Translations under genes and position numbers: made by a program
NCBI RefSeq assembly: GCF_003946275.1
Contig: NZ_RHNQ01000007.1
Coordinates: forward strand, 1-53,057
Reading direction: 5' to 3'
DNA length: 53,057 nucleotides
Source: Loigolactobacillus backii
GTDB lineage: Bacteria; Bacillota; Bacilli; Lactobacillales; Lactobacillaceae
In this document: positions 32,021 to 38,747 of the stretch, piece after piece
How positions within the stretch are numbered: position 1 is the first letter of the stretch
How the letters are laid out: each line of letters starts with the position of its first letter
Notes under the pieces: model-generated
Told to the model about the DNA's origin: nothing
The model's database searches: none
The model's input: the letters and a program-made list of their open reading frames with translations, nothing else

Positions 32021-32070
32021 ATAAAAGAAATGGAAGTAGCTAGCTCTTTTGCCCTAGTCGCTTCCATTTC
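32021..32070 (-). terminator. Terminator of the aminotransferase/dehydrogenase operon
   Basis: The minus-strand stem GGAAATGGAAG...CTAG with CTAG...CTTCCATTTC is followed by TTTTATT. Confidence 0.7.
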
Positions 32071-32136
32071 CTTTATTACTTAATATTACACGTATCCAAT
32101 TTATATCTGGCATCTGGGTGCTCTTCCAAACACGCC

Positions 32137-33126
32137 CTATTCCACTGGATGTGTTGCCTGACCACCTTCGATAATCTTTTTGGCATCATCCAAACTAATA
32201 TCGACCATATTTTGAACCGCAACGTTAGTGTAAAAACCAATATGGGGCGTTAAAATCAAGTTAGGCATCTTCTGCAATTCAACAAATTGCTGATTTTTAA
32301 TCGTTTTACCAGTTAAATCAAAGTTATTAAATTCTTGCTCACCTTCAATTGCGTCAATCGCAACCCCAGCCAACTGCTTTTCTTTTAAAGCCGTAACTAA
32401 GGCCTTTGTATCGATCACTGGCCCACGAGAAGCATTAATCAAAACAGCACTAGGCTTCATTAACTGAAATTCCGCCGTACTTAATAAGTGTGTTGAGCTA
32501 GGATTTAAATCTGGATGCAAATCAACGACATCGGCCTTTTTTAATAGTGTTTCCTTATCAACGTAGGTCAAAACATCCTTTAAATCATCATTTTCAACCA
32601 GATCATTTGCCAGCACTGTGGCTCCTAAGGCGTGGAACAGTCGGGCAGCAGTTCCACCAATTCGGCCAGCACCAATAATACCGATTGTTAACGTGTGGAT
32701 TTCGTGGGCAATCAAACCGCCCCAACGGAAATCTTGGTGGGCGCCTCGAGCATCGAATAATTCTAGATTGCGAATTAAACGGAAAGTTTGGGCCAACGAA
32801 TATTCAGCGACAGAACGTGGTGAGTAAGCAGGAACATTGGTCACGATTAAATCATTAGCCTTGGCGGCCGGTAAATCAACCACGTCGTAACCGGCACTAC
32901 GTAAGCCAAGTTGTTTAATGCCGTATTCGTGTAACTTTTGGTAAACGACAGCACTGTCAATTGCCGCGTGCTGCACAATAACAACACCATCGTAGCCTTG
33001 CGCTAATCCAACTGTTTGACTGCTCATGTCTTCCTGGTTGGTGGCCACAGTGACTTGGTTGCGTTTGGCCCAAGCATTAATTGCGGGCATCTCATCATCA
33101 CGAACGCTGTACATTAATATTTTCAT
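32137..33126 (-). CDS. D-2-hydroxyacid dehydrogenase (D-lactate dehydrogenase family)
   Basis: An NAD-dependent reductase of 2-oxo acids to D-2-hydroxy acids, 329 aa. The Rossmann motif GAGRIG is at 152-157. The catalytic Arg234 (NASRGPVID), Glu261 (IDAIEGE) and His295 (LTPHIGFYT) triad is complete. In lactobacilli such enzymes reduce pyruvate or bulkier acids such as phenylpyruvate and 2-oxoisocaproate. Placement 17 nt after an aminotransferase under an aromatic leader peptide favours aromatic or branched 2-oxo acids, but this is inference. AGGAG precedes ATG. Confidence 0.9.
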   Translation of the reverse strand: MKILMYSVRDDEMPAINAWAKRNQVTVATNQEDMSSQTVGLAQGYDGVVIVQHAAIDSAVVYQKLHEYGIKQLGLRSAGYDVVDLPAAKANDLIVTNVPAYSPRSVAEYSLAQTFRLIRNLELFDARGAHQDFRWGGLIAHEIHTLTIGIIGAGRIGGTAARLFHALGATVLANDLVENDDLKDVLTYVDKETLLKKADVVDLHPDLNPSSTHLLSTAEFQLMKPSAVLINASRGPVIDTKALVTALKEKQLAGVAIDAIEGEQEFNNFDLTGKTIKNQQFVELQKMPNLILTPHIGFYTNVAVQNMVDISLDDAKKIIEGGQATHPVE

Positions 33127-33143
33127 TATTATCTTCTCCTAAT

Positions 33144-34328
33144 TTACGATTTCTGGACCAAATAATTTTTTAAGCGTTTAACAGCTTCTTTAAGGTCAGT
33201 CAGACTAGCTGCATAGCTAATGCGAACGTAGCCTTCACCACCGCCACCGAAGCTAGCACCAGGAATCAAGGCCACCTTGGCCTCCTGGGCTAATTCATAA
33301 CAGCATTTAAAGCTGTCCTGAGGCAAACTTGCCGGAATTTTAACAAATAGGTAAAAAGCCCCTTCTGGTTTAACGCACTCAAAGCCAATCGCCTGTAAGG
33401 CGGTGAATAAGTAATCGCGGCGTTTTTCATAAGCCTGTTTCATCTCTTGACCGTCATTTAAGCCGTTTTTAAAAGCCTCTAAGGCCGCATCTTGTGCAAC
33501 CGTGGTCGCGCTAGTGATCGCAAATTGATGCACTTTGCCAATCTCCTGAGCAATAGCTGCTGGTGCCGCCAAGACACCTATCCGCCAGCCAGTCATCGCG
33601 TGGGATTTAGACACACCATTGAGTAAAATCGTTTGTTCCGGCAAAAGCTCAGCCATGGAAACGTGCGGCTCTCCATAAGTTAATTCACTGTAGATTTCAT
33701 CACATAATACAAAAACATTGTATTGACGTAATACTTTGGCCAACGCCTCCAAGTCCTTGCGCCGATAAGTTACACCCGTTGGATTGGTTGGGTAATTTAG
33801 TACAAGCACCTTGGCCCGGGGATGATCTTTTAACGTTGTTGCCAATAGCTCTGGCGATAAAACAAAATGATTAGCCGACGTATCCATAAAGACTGGCACA
33901 CCTTGGTTCACAGTTGTATCTGGTATGTAAAGTGGAAAAATTGGTGTTGGAATTAATACTTCGTCACCTTTTGAAACAATCGTTGTTAGCGCCGAAAAAA
34001 TGGCCTCAGTGGTCCCCGCCGTCACCAAAATTTCGCTGGCCGGATCATAATGCACGTTGTACTTTGTTGCTAAGTAATTTGCCGTGGCCTGCCGAACCTC
34101 AATTTTCCCCGCTGAATTAGTGTAATGACTGTCATTTTGTTCAATAGCACTAACACCGGCGGCCTTAATGTGTTCTGGTGTTGTAAAGTCTGGTTCCCCC
34201 AACGTTAGTTTTAAAATTCCCGGGATCTTCGAAATATCTTGGTTGAATTTTAAAATTGAGGAGGGCTTAACCGCTGCCACCTCAGGCTTTAACAGTTTGA
34301 CTAGTGCACTTAACTTATCTTCTTGCAT
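33144..34328 (-). CDS. Class I/II aminotransferase (PatA/AraT-like)
   Basis: A PLP enzyme of 394 aa. GEPDFTTPEHIK (44-55), NYPTNPTGV, Asp210 in CDEIYSEL and the PLP lysine Lys241 in VSKSHAMTGWRIG are all present, and an Arg for the substrate carboxylate occurs near the C-terminus (GEGYVRISYA). The start at 34326-34328 (MQEDKLSAL) is preferred because AGGAAGG lies 9 nt upstream; two earlier in-frame ATGs have poor spacing. The 240-nt leader contains an aromatic-rich peptide and attenuator, so the substrate is probably Phe/Tyr/Trp and their 2-oxo acids. Co-transcribed with the D-2-hydroxyacid dehydrogenase. Confidence 0.9.
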   Translation of the reverse strand: MQEDKLSALVKLLKPEVAAVKPSSILKFNQDISKIPGILKLTLGEPDFTTPEHIKAAGVSAIEQNDSHYTNSAGKIEVRQATANYLATKYNVHYDPASEILVTAGTTEAIFSALTTIVSKGDEVLIPTPIFPLYIPDTTVNQGVPVFMDTSANHFVLSPELLATTLKDHPRAKVLVLNYPTNPTGVTYRRKDLEALAKVLRQYNVFVLCDEIYSELTYGEPHVSMAELLPEQTILLNGVSKSHAMTGWRIGVLAAPAAIAQEIGKVHQFAITSATTVAQDAALEAFKNGLNDGQEMKQAYEKRRDYLFTALQAIGFECVKPEGAFYLFVKIPASLPQDSFKCCYELAQEAKVALIPGASFGGGGEGYVRISYAASLTDLKEAVKRLKNYLVQKS

Positions 34329-34362
34329 CTCAATCATCCTTCCTGCTACCAAAATTTGTAAT

Positions 34363-34395
34363 AAAAAAACCACAGCGACTAATTCCGCTGTGGTT
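34363..34395 (-). terminator. Attenuator terminator in the aminotransferase leader
   Basis: In the minus-strand transcript AACCACAGCG (34386-34395) pairs perfectly with CGCTGTGGTT (34368-34377) around a GAATTAGT-type loop. A run of T follows (34363-34369). It sits 35 nt before the aminotransferase start codon, so it must be conditional. Confidence 0.88.
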
Positions 34396-34489
34396 GATAA
34401 TTGGCTAATTCATTAAGGTAGCCCACACAGCGGAAATTAATTCTGCACTATGTGGTCAAAACACGTTAAAACACTTCTGGCCGCATAGT
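34381..34489 (-). promoter_or_regulatory. Antiterminator and competing pairings of the attenuator
   Basis: Transcript order runs from high to low coordinates. Segment 0 is ACTATGCGG (34481-34489, right after the leader stop). Segment 1 is CCACATAGT (34447-34455). Segment 2 is TTCCGCTGTGTGG (about 34423-34435). Segment 3 is CCACAGCGGAA (about 34383-34393) and segment 4 is CGCTGTGG. 0:1 pairs 8 of 9, 1:2 pairs 8 bp (CCACATAG with CTGTGTGG), 2:3 pairs 10 bp and 3:4 is the terminator. A ribosome at the leader stop would cover segment 0, letting 1:2 and 3:4 form. A ribosome stalled on the aromatic codons would leave 0:1 and 2:3 to form. The model is inference from complementarity. Confidence 0.75.
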
Positions 34490-34546
34490 CTACGCGAAAT
34501 ACCAAAAGTAAAAGTAGTTATTTAATTGTACATTGATTAGCTGCAT
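34490..34546 (-). CDS. Aromatic-rich leader peptide
   Basis: An 18-codon ORF, MQLINVQLNNYFYFWYFA, ending in TAG. AAGGAG (34555-34560) lies 8 nt before ATG. Seven consecutive codons are Tyr, Phe, Tyr, Phe, Trp, Tyr, Phe, a pattern not expected by chance and characteristic of attenuation leader peptides. It lies directly between a consensus promoter and an RNA segment with mutually exclusive hairpins, upstream of an aminotransferase. Its role would be to sense charged Tyr-, Phe- and Trp-tRNA. Confidence 0.85.
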   Translation of the reverse strand: MQLINVQLNNYFYFWYFA

Positions 34547-34575
34547 ATTAAAAACTCCTTAAATTAACTATCTTA

Positions 34576-34604
34576 ATTCTAACCTTACTATTAGATTACG
34601 TCAA
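34576..34604 (-). promoter_or_regulatory. Promoter of the attenuated aminotransferase operon
   Basis: On the minus strand TTGACG (34599-34604) is followed after 17 nt by TAGAAT (34576-34581). The predicted start is near 34569, giving a 20-nt 5' UTR to the leader peptide. Confidence 0.8.
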
Positions 34605-34613
34605 GTTAAACTT

Positions 34614-34638
34614 AAAATCGGCATTAACGTTGATGCCG
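34614..34638 (-). terminator. Weak terminator at the 3' end of the membrane-protein gene
   Basis: The minus-strand CGGCAT and ATGCCG arms flank the stop codon at 34624 and are followed by ATTTT. It separates this gene from the promoter of the aminotransferase operon. Confidence 0.45.
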
Positions 34639-35568
34639 TGCCCGGCGACTAGGTGCCTGTGGCTCGCGACTAGTTGTTTGCGTAACCGTTTGTGTCTGAG
34701 TTTGTGCCTGGGTTAATCTGGTTGGTTTTTCTTGGGGTGCGTTCTTATCACGGTAGGCAACTTGAACCGCAACACTATAAGGATTATTCCCTGCCATTAC
34801 CCCTGAACGGCCGGCAACCTTATACGGACCGCCTGTCAAATAAGCATTGGCCAGCACAAGTTGGTACTGATTTTGCGCATCTTGCACTTGCATGAGACCA
34901 ATTGAGCTAATTTCGCCAACATTAAGACTATCAATCGCATTTTTACCAGCATAAACGTAAAGGTGATCGCCTTCTTGGCGCATTTCGTAAAATGGTAATG
35001 GCGTGGCTTCACCAATTGCGTAAAATGGCTCAGGATTAGCATGGGCGTGGCGGTAAATTGCCTCATCCGAAAGTCCACCATAATTGAGACTAAGGTACCC
35101 ACTAGCAACTAAGTTAGTGACCATTTCATTAATATTCTGTTGAGTTAATTCATCCACCGTCACTTTCGCCGGTAAGAGTTTATCCTGATTAAAAAGGCCT
35201 GCTGCTGGCATAACTCTTGTCCGACCAGCCGTCGCATTCGCTTTACCACTTCCAAGCATTGGATCGTCACTGGCTGAGGCTGCCTTACCACCTAACATTT
35301 TTTCAATTTTAGGTGAAATATCAAATTTCGCAGTTTTAGTTGTAAAGTAATAAATTACGTTTAAGGTTAAGAAATAGGCCAAAACAAAGAATAAGAGCAT
35401 AAATAATAATCCCCGTCCCCAAACTTGCAGCCGTAAAAAATGGAAAGCCAAATAACCAATATAAATATCACCTAAGATACCTAGAATGGTATAAACACGG
35501 TTTTTCAGCTTAACGTTCATATTAAAAAAGCCTAAATAGTGATTAAGCATATCTAAAAGACTAAGCAC
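34624..35568 (-). CDS. Conserved membrane protein of unknown function (lactobacillar)
   Basis: 314 aa. Two TM helices lie at about 29-45 and 51-72. A cytoplasmic or extracellular region of about 240 residues follows, with no enzyme motif I recognise, and the C-terminus is Q/T/R-rich (TQAQTQTQTVTQTT, then RRARHQR). It looks like a family restricted to lactobacilli; possibly DUF6681, which I could not check. The start is GTG at 35566-35568 with AAGGAGG 8 nt upstream. It follows the Ser/Thr-rich gene by 21 nt and is probably co-transcribed with it. Confidence 0.75.
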   Translation of the reverse strand: MLSLLDMLNHYLGFFNMNVKLKNRVYTILGILGDIYIGYLAFHFLRLQVWGRGLLFMLLFFVLAYFLTLNVIYYFTTKTAKFDISPKIEKMLGGKAASASDDPMLGSGKANATAGRTRVMPAAGLFNQDKLLPAKVTVDELTQQNINEMVTNLVASGYLSLNYGGLSDEAIYRHAHANPEPFYAIGEATPLPFYEMRQEGDHLYVYAGKNAIDSLNVGEISSIGLMQVQDAQNQYQLVLANAYLTGGPYKVAGRSGVMAGNNPYSVAVQVAYRDKNAPQEKPTRLTQAQTQTQTVTQTTSREPQAPSRRARHQR

Positions 35569-35589
35569 AAATAATTCCTCCTTTCCAGA

Positions 35590-36096
35590 TTAGTTCGCCG
35601 TTGTGGTTGTATCCTGCGTTGCTCCAGTGGTACCTGTTCCGGTTTGATTTTGGGAAGTTGAATTTTGTGTGTCTTGCCCACCTGTAGTTGTCGCCGAACT
35701 AGCCGTAGTTGGCGTACTAGAACTGCTGGCGGCTGTACTGCCCGTCGTCGCCTTATCGCTGGCCGAACTAGCATCAGTGGTTGCGGCCCCGCTAGTTTGA
35801 TCAGTTGATGTTTGGTTGGCCTGATCACTACTTGTGCTTGGTGTCGAAGCTGTCACACTACTGCTACTCTCAGCCGGTTCGCTAGTAGATTCACTGGCCC
35901 TGCTGTCCCGTGAAGAAGACGCTTCTGAGTGACTACTTGATGACGTAGCGGCTGAGCTATCATTATTTGTTTTAGTTGTTGTCTGTTCCTGCTTGACTGG
36001 TGCAACTTTGTCAGCGACAACGTTAGTCGCTGCTAAACCAAGCACGATTGAAACAATCGCAAATGGCGTGATAAATGGCGGCGTTCGGTATGCCAT
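35590..36096 (-). CDS. Ser/Thr/Ala-rich membrane-anchored or secreted protein
   Basis: 168 aa. The start at 36094-36096 (MAYRTPPFITPFAIV) has GAGGGGG 8 nt upstream, so the longer frame to 36141 is rejected. A hydrophobic segment lies at about 8-28 (signal peptide or anchor). The remainder is low complexity: runs of S, T, A, Q and D without cysteine or a sortase motif. Such regions are often glycosylated wall-spanning stalks. Function unknown; the pairing with the next membrane protein suggests a joint envelope role. Confidence 0.7.
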   Translation of the reverse strand: MAYRTPPFITPFAIVSIVLGLAATNVVADKVAPVKQEQTTTKTNNDSSAATSSSSHSEASSSRDSRASESTSEPAESSSSVTASTPSTSSDQANQTSTDQTSGAATTDASSASDKATTGSTAASSSSTPTTASSATTTGGQDTQNSTSQNQTGTGTTGATQDTTTTAN

Positions 36097-36271
36097 TGTC
36101 AATTCCCCCTCATTTAATTTTATTAAACCATATAAATGCATAGAAAGCTTGACTAAAAGCTAAAGAATTCATTAAAGAATGTGTGGTTTGCTAGTAAACA
36201 AAAAAGAGGCCAGGCATAAAGTCTAACTTCTACGTTTCAACATAATTATTATACCGCAATTTAACAACGGC

Positions 36272-36703
36272 CTACTTTAACTTTTGCTTACAAGTGCCAC
36301 ATAATCCGTAAAGTTCAAAGTTATGGCTGTCAATTTCACAGTCAGGAATCTGTTCAGAAAAGAAATCCAACGGGCACATGGCAAGCTCGATTACCTTACC
36401 ACAGTTTCGGCAAATAAAATGGTGGTGGTGTGGGTGCTCAAAATCACATTGGTATTTGACGGTTGCCTGTTCACCACGATTGCGTTGCTCCACAATTCCA
36501 ATTTCGGCAAAAGCTTTAATATTTCGATAAATCGTATTATGACTCATACCTGGATATAAGGCGCGCATATGACCATCCACGGCCGTAACGTTAATGTAGC
36601 TGTGCTGAAACTGACTTAGATAAAGCAGCATATCCCGCCGTTGCTTAGTGACCTTATACCCATTTTGTTTCAATAAGGTTAATGCATTCCCTTTTACTTG
36701 CAT
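36272..36703 (-). CDS. Fur-family metalloregulator (Zur/PerR/Fur type)
   Basis: A dimeric metal-dependent repressor of 143 aa. An N-terminal winged helix (VTKQRRDMLLYL, then MSHNTIYRNIKAFAEIGIVEQ) is followed by a metal-binding half with HPHHHHFIC. Two CxxC pairs (CRNC and CGTC) form the structural zinc site. AAAGGGG precedes ATG. The promoter region carries a 23-bp sequence close to the Bacillus Zur box (36729-36751), which suggests autoregulation and favours Zur. Sequence alone does not separate Zur from PerR or Fur. Confidence 0.85.
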   Translation of the reverse strand: MQVKGNALTLLKQNGYKVTKQRRDMLLYLSQFQHSYINVTAVDGHMRALYPGMSHNTIYRNIKAFAEIGIVEQRNRGEQATVKYQCDFEHPHHHHFICRNCGKVIELAMCPLDFFSEQIPDCEIDSHNFELYGLCGTCKQKLK

Positions 36704-36728
36704 AGGAAGCCCCTTTCACCATCTATTG

Positions 36729-36751
36729 TAAAACGTAATCATTATTGTTTA
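36729..36751. promoter_or_regulatory. Zur-box-like operator
   Basis: The sequence TAAAACGTAATCATTATTG continues with TTTA. It matches the B. subtilis Zur consensus (TAAATCGTAATnATTACGATTTA as remembered) at about 19 of 23 positions. It lies 26-48 bp upstream of the Fur-family start codon. Confidence 0.5.
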
Positions 36752-36941
36752 AAAATTATCTAACCAAGTTTAGCATAGTTGTTCCAATAAAAAAAGTTGC
36801 TTGATCAGACATCGCACCACGAATGCCAGTCTAAAACGGATCCATTAGATTGTTACTCTTTTCACTTGCATAACATTAAAAAAAGTCCTATGCTAAATGT
36901 AAGCAATTTCTTAAAACAATTATAATTGATAAACAAAAAAC

Positions 36942-36970
36942 TTGTTCTTCTAAAAAAATGGTTGTATGCT
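36942..36970 (+). promoter_or_regulatory. Promoter of the 65-aa gene
   Basis: TTGTTC (36942-36947) is followed after 17 nt by TATGCT (36965-36970), 64 bp before the start codon. Confidence 0.55.
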
Positions 36971-37033
36971 ATTGTTATTACACATAAAAATCAGTTAAAC
37001 ATTGTACCTTAACTGATCAAGGAGGCTTTAAAT

Positions 37034-37231
37034 ATGAAATTTGGAAACTTTTCAAATAGCTGGTACCGCATTTCTTTGGATACCGAGCAGCAGATTTTCT
37101 ACGCAACGAGTAAGCAACATCCTGAGCAAATTGCCAGTGGTATCACAATTGATGACGCAGTTCGTAAATTGACCGTTCAAACACAGCACATAGATTCCTT
37201 TAAGGGAAATAGTCAAGATCAAACTGCCTAA
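37034..37231 (+). CDS. Small protein of unknown function (65 aa)
   Basis: A clear small gene with AAGGAGG and good spacing before ATG, a promoter upstream and a hairpin terminator just after. The sequence begins MKFGNFSNSWYRISLD and includes HPEQIASGITIDDAVRKL. The strand-strand-helix pattern with a charged start and a G-T-DDA helix cap is loosely like the HicB N-terminal fold, but no HicA toxin or DNA-binding part is present, so I do not assign a function. Divergent from the Fur-family gene across a 330-bp gap. Confidence 0.65.
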   Translation: MKFGNFSNSWYRISLDTEQQIFYATSKQHPEQIASGITIDDAVRKLTVQTQHIDSFKGNSQDQTA

Positions 37232-37232
37232 G

Positions 37233-37256
37233 GAAAGCTCAAGGGCTTTCTCTTTA
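37233..37256 (+). terminator. Terminator of the 65-aa gene
   Basis: GAAAGC and GCTTTC arms with a CTTT tail lie directly after the stop codon. Confidence 0.6.
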
Positions 37257-37271
37257 TACATAAATGCTTAA

Positions 37272-37379
37272 GTCGTGTTTGGAAAATATGTTCACTAGTA
37301 TTTTCTAGACTAATTTAATGTAACCGTGTTTGAAAAGGTAGATTCTAAGGATTAGCCTAAACGCCTTTCCAAACACTCC
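37272..37379. repeat. S module plus minimal P hairpin
   Basis: S is at 37272-37321. The minimal P (37324-37379) is a single hairpin with arms GTGTTTGAAAAGG and CCTTTCCAAACAC (one mismatch) around a 25-nt loop containing GATTCTAAGGATTAGCC. It ends at the stop codon of the kinase-like gene. Confidence 0.7.
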
Positions 37380-37955
37380 CTAATCAGCTACTACCTCTTG
37401 CTTGATTTGCGTCATCAAGTGATCAGTCTGTTGCTTAGCTTGCTGCCAATCGTCGTTAATAATGACGTGAGCAGCTTTTTTTAATGCCGCCGGAATGATT
37501 AAATCCCGCTGATATTCTTGACTTGCCAACCGCTGGGCAATCATCTTAGTATTATCACCACGCTGGCTTAGGCGCTGAACAAGCACTTTCGGATCATCAA
37601 CCATTAAATAAATTAAAACAACTCGCGTTCCAAGTGTTTTAACGTAAGTTGCTGCACCCTTAGTATCCAAAACAATACTTGCAAAATTATTTTTCTGCCA
37701 AGCCTTAGCCAACCCTTCATGCGATGAGCCATAGCTATAATCGGCGTACGTCACCCGTTCGATAAAGTGGTTCATTGCAAAAGTGGTTGGTGTTTCAAAA
37801 TAATAATCAACGCCATTGGTTTCGGCGTGGCGTGGTGGACGCGTTGTGTGCGTTACTACCCGCGGAATATTGTAAGCTTGGCTCAAATAATGACTCACCG
37901 TAGTTTTACCACTCCCGGTCGCCCCAGTAATCACAAATAATCGTTGTCCCGTCAT
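37380..37955 (-). CDS. Guanylate kinase-like P-loop protein
   Basis: 191 aa with P-loop GATGSGKT (11-18), the GMP-binding-like TTRPPRHAETNGVDYYF and the lid region RLSQRGDN. It resembles guanylate kinase but diverges from the housekeeping Gmk, and it is not next to rpoZ/priA where gmk normally lies. It is likely a paralogue that phosphorylates a nucleotide or has a regulatory role. AAAGGAG lies 7 nt before ATG. It stands alone between a repeat and the ECF gene's terminator. Confidence 0.8.
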   Translation of the reverse strand: MTGQRLFVITGATGSGKTTVSHYLSQAYNIPRVVTHTTRPPRHAETNGVDYYFETPTTFAMNHFIERVTYADYSYGSSHEGLAKAWQKNNFASIVLDTKGAATYVKTLGTRVVLIYLMVDDPKVLVQRLSQRGDNTKMIAQRLASQEYQRDLIIPAALKKAAHVIINDDWQQAKQQTDHLMTQIKQEVVAD

Positions 37956-38039
37956 TTTCCGACTCCTTTAAATTAGCTAATAACCCTATCTTAACGGTAA
38001 CGAAAAAAGAGTGCAATCAATTTTGCTGCAAGAATTTTT

Positions 38040-38106
38040 AAAAAGACGTTCGGCTTTTACGCTACAATTACGAAGTAGAACCTGAACGCTTTTGCAAACA
38101 CTCTCT
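38040..38106. repeat. Truncated P element
   Basis: The right-hand part is recognisable (ACGAAGTAGAACCTGAACGC, then TTTTGCAAACACTCTC). The left arm is degenerate. Confidence 0.45.
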
Positions 38107-38115
38107 AATTGAATA

Positions 38116-38158
38116 CAAAAAAGGGCCGCGCCAAAAATAAATCTTGGCACAGTCCTTT
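38116..38158 (-). terminator. Terminator of the gdhA-pdxK-ECF operon
   Basis: The minus-strand AAAGGACTGTGCCAA arm pairs with TTGGCGCGGCCCTTT and is followed by TTTG. A few mismatches. Confidence 0.7.
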
Positions 38159-38188
38159 ATAATTCTTATTTGAAATGCGGAACAAAGA

Positions 38189-38743
38189 TTAGTTCATTCT
38201 ACTTCCAGTAGCTCTAAATGCACCACGTAATAAATAATATAGTATTGGCACAATAATCGCCGTTGAAATAGAATTAATGATCGTTGCCGGTAAACTAAGA
38301 AAAGCTGAGACTACGGCAACTTTAAAAAGAGTTCCCGCCATTAAGGCTTCAACGATTGAAACCAAATAAGAAGTAAAAATCTTAGTGACACCTGCTACAA
38401 TCCCAATTGTGACAATATGGCTGGTCCGATCATCAAATTTAAACAGCCGGTAAGTTGTGTGCACAACTAAAGCAATAACTAAAACTTCTAAAACGGTTAG
38501 CCACGAAGTCGCCGCGTAACCATTTAATAAATCAAAACCACCCAACCCAACTGCACCAGCAATTGCACCATTACGCGCGCCTAGAAATAAAATGGCAAGT
38601 ACTGTCAGTGCATTTCCAAAATGAATAAATGGGCGGCCAACTAGTGCCGGAACCGGAATTCGTAAAACGGAAATTCCAATAAAGATGATTGCGGCAAATA
38701 GGCCAGTAAAAATAACTGCTCGTAATGAGTTTTTCTGTCGCAT
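38189..38743 (-). CDS. ECF transporter S component, probably for vitamin B6
   Basis: 184 aa, hydrophobic, with about 6 TM helices. The N-terminal AVIFTGLFAAIIFIGISVLRIPVP and PFIHFGNALTVLAILFLGARNGAIAGAVG motif is characteristic of small ECF S components that dock on a shared EcfAA'T module. It starts 4 nt after the end of a pyridoxal/pyridoxamine kinase gene, which points to a PdxU-type vitamin B6 importer. The substrate is inferred from context. Confidence 0.85.
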   Translation of the reverse strand: MRQKNSLRAVIFTGLFAAIIFIGISVLRIPVPALVGRPFIHFGNALTVLAILFLGARNGAIAGAVGLGGFDLLNGYAATSWLTVLEVLVIALVVHTTYRLFKFDDRTSHIVTIGIVAGVTKIFTSYLVSIVEALMAGTLFKVAVVSAFLSLPATIINSISTAIIVPILYYLLRGAFRATGSRMN

Positions 38744-38747
38744 CTAC

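Noticed and set aside
35553-35828. 91-codon basic, Q/R-rich frame
   Set aside because: An alternative frame of the Ser/Thr-rich gene; the repetitive codons generate it.
36840-36930. Weak inverted repeat in the gap between the Fur-family gene and the 65-aa gene
   Set aside because: Pairing is interrupted and too short to separate from chance in AT-rich sequence.
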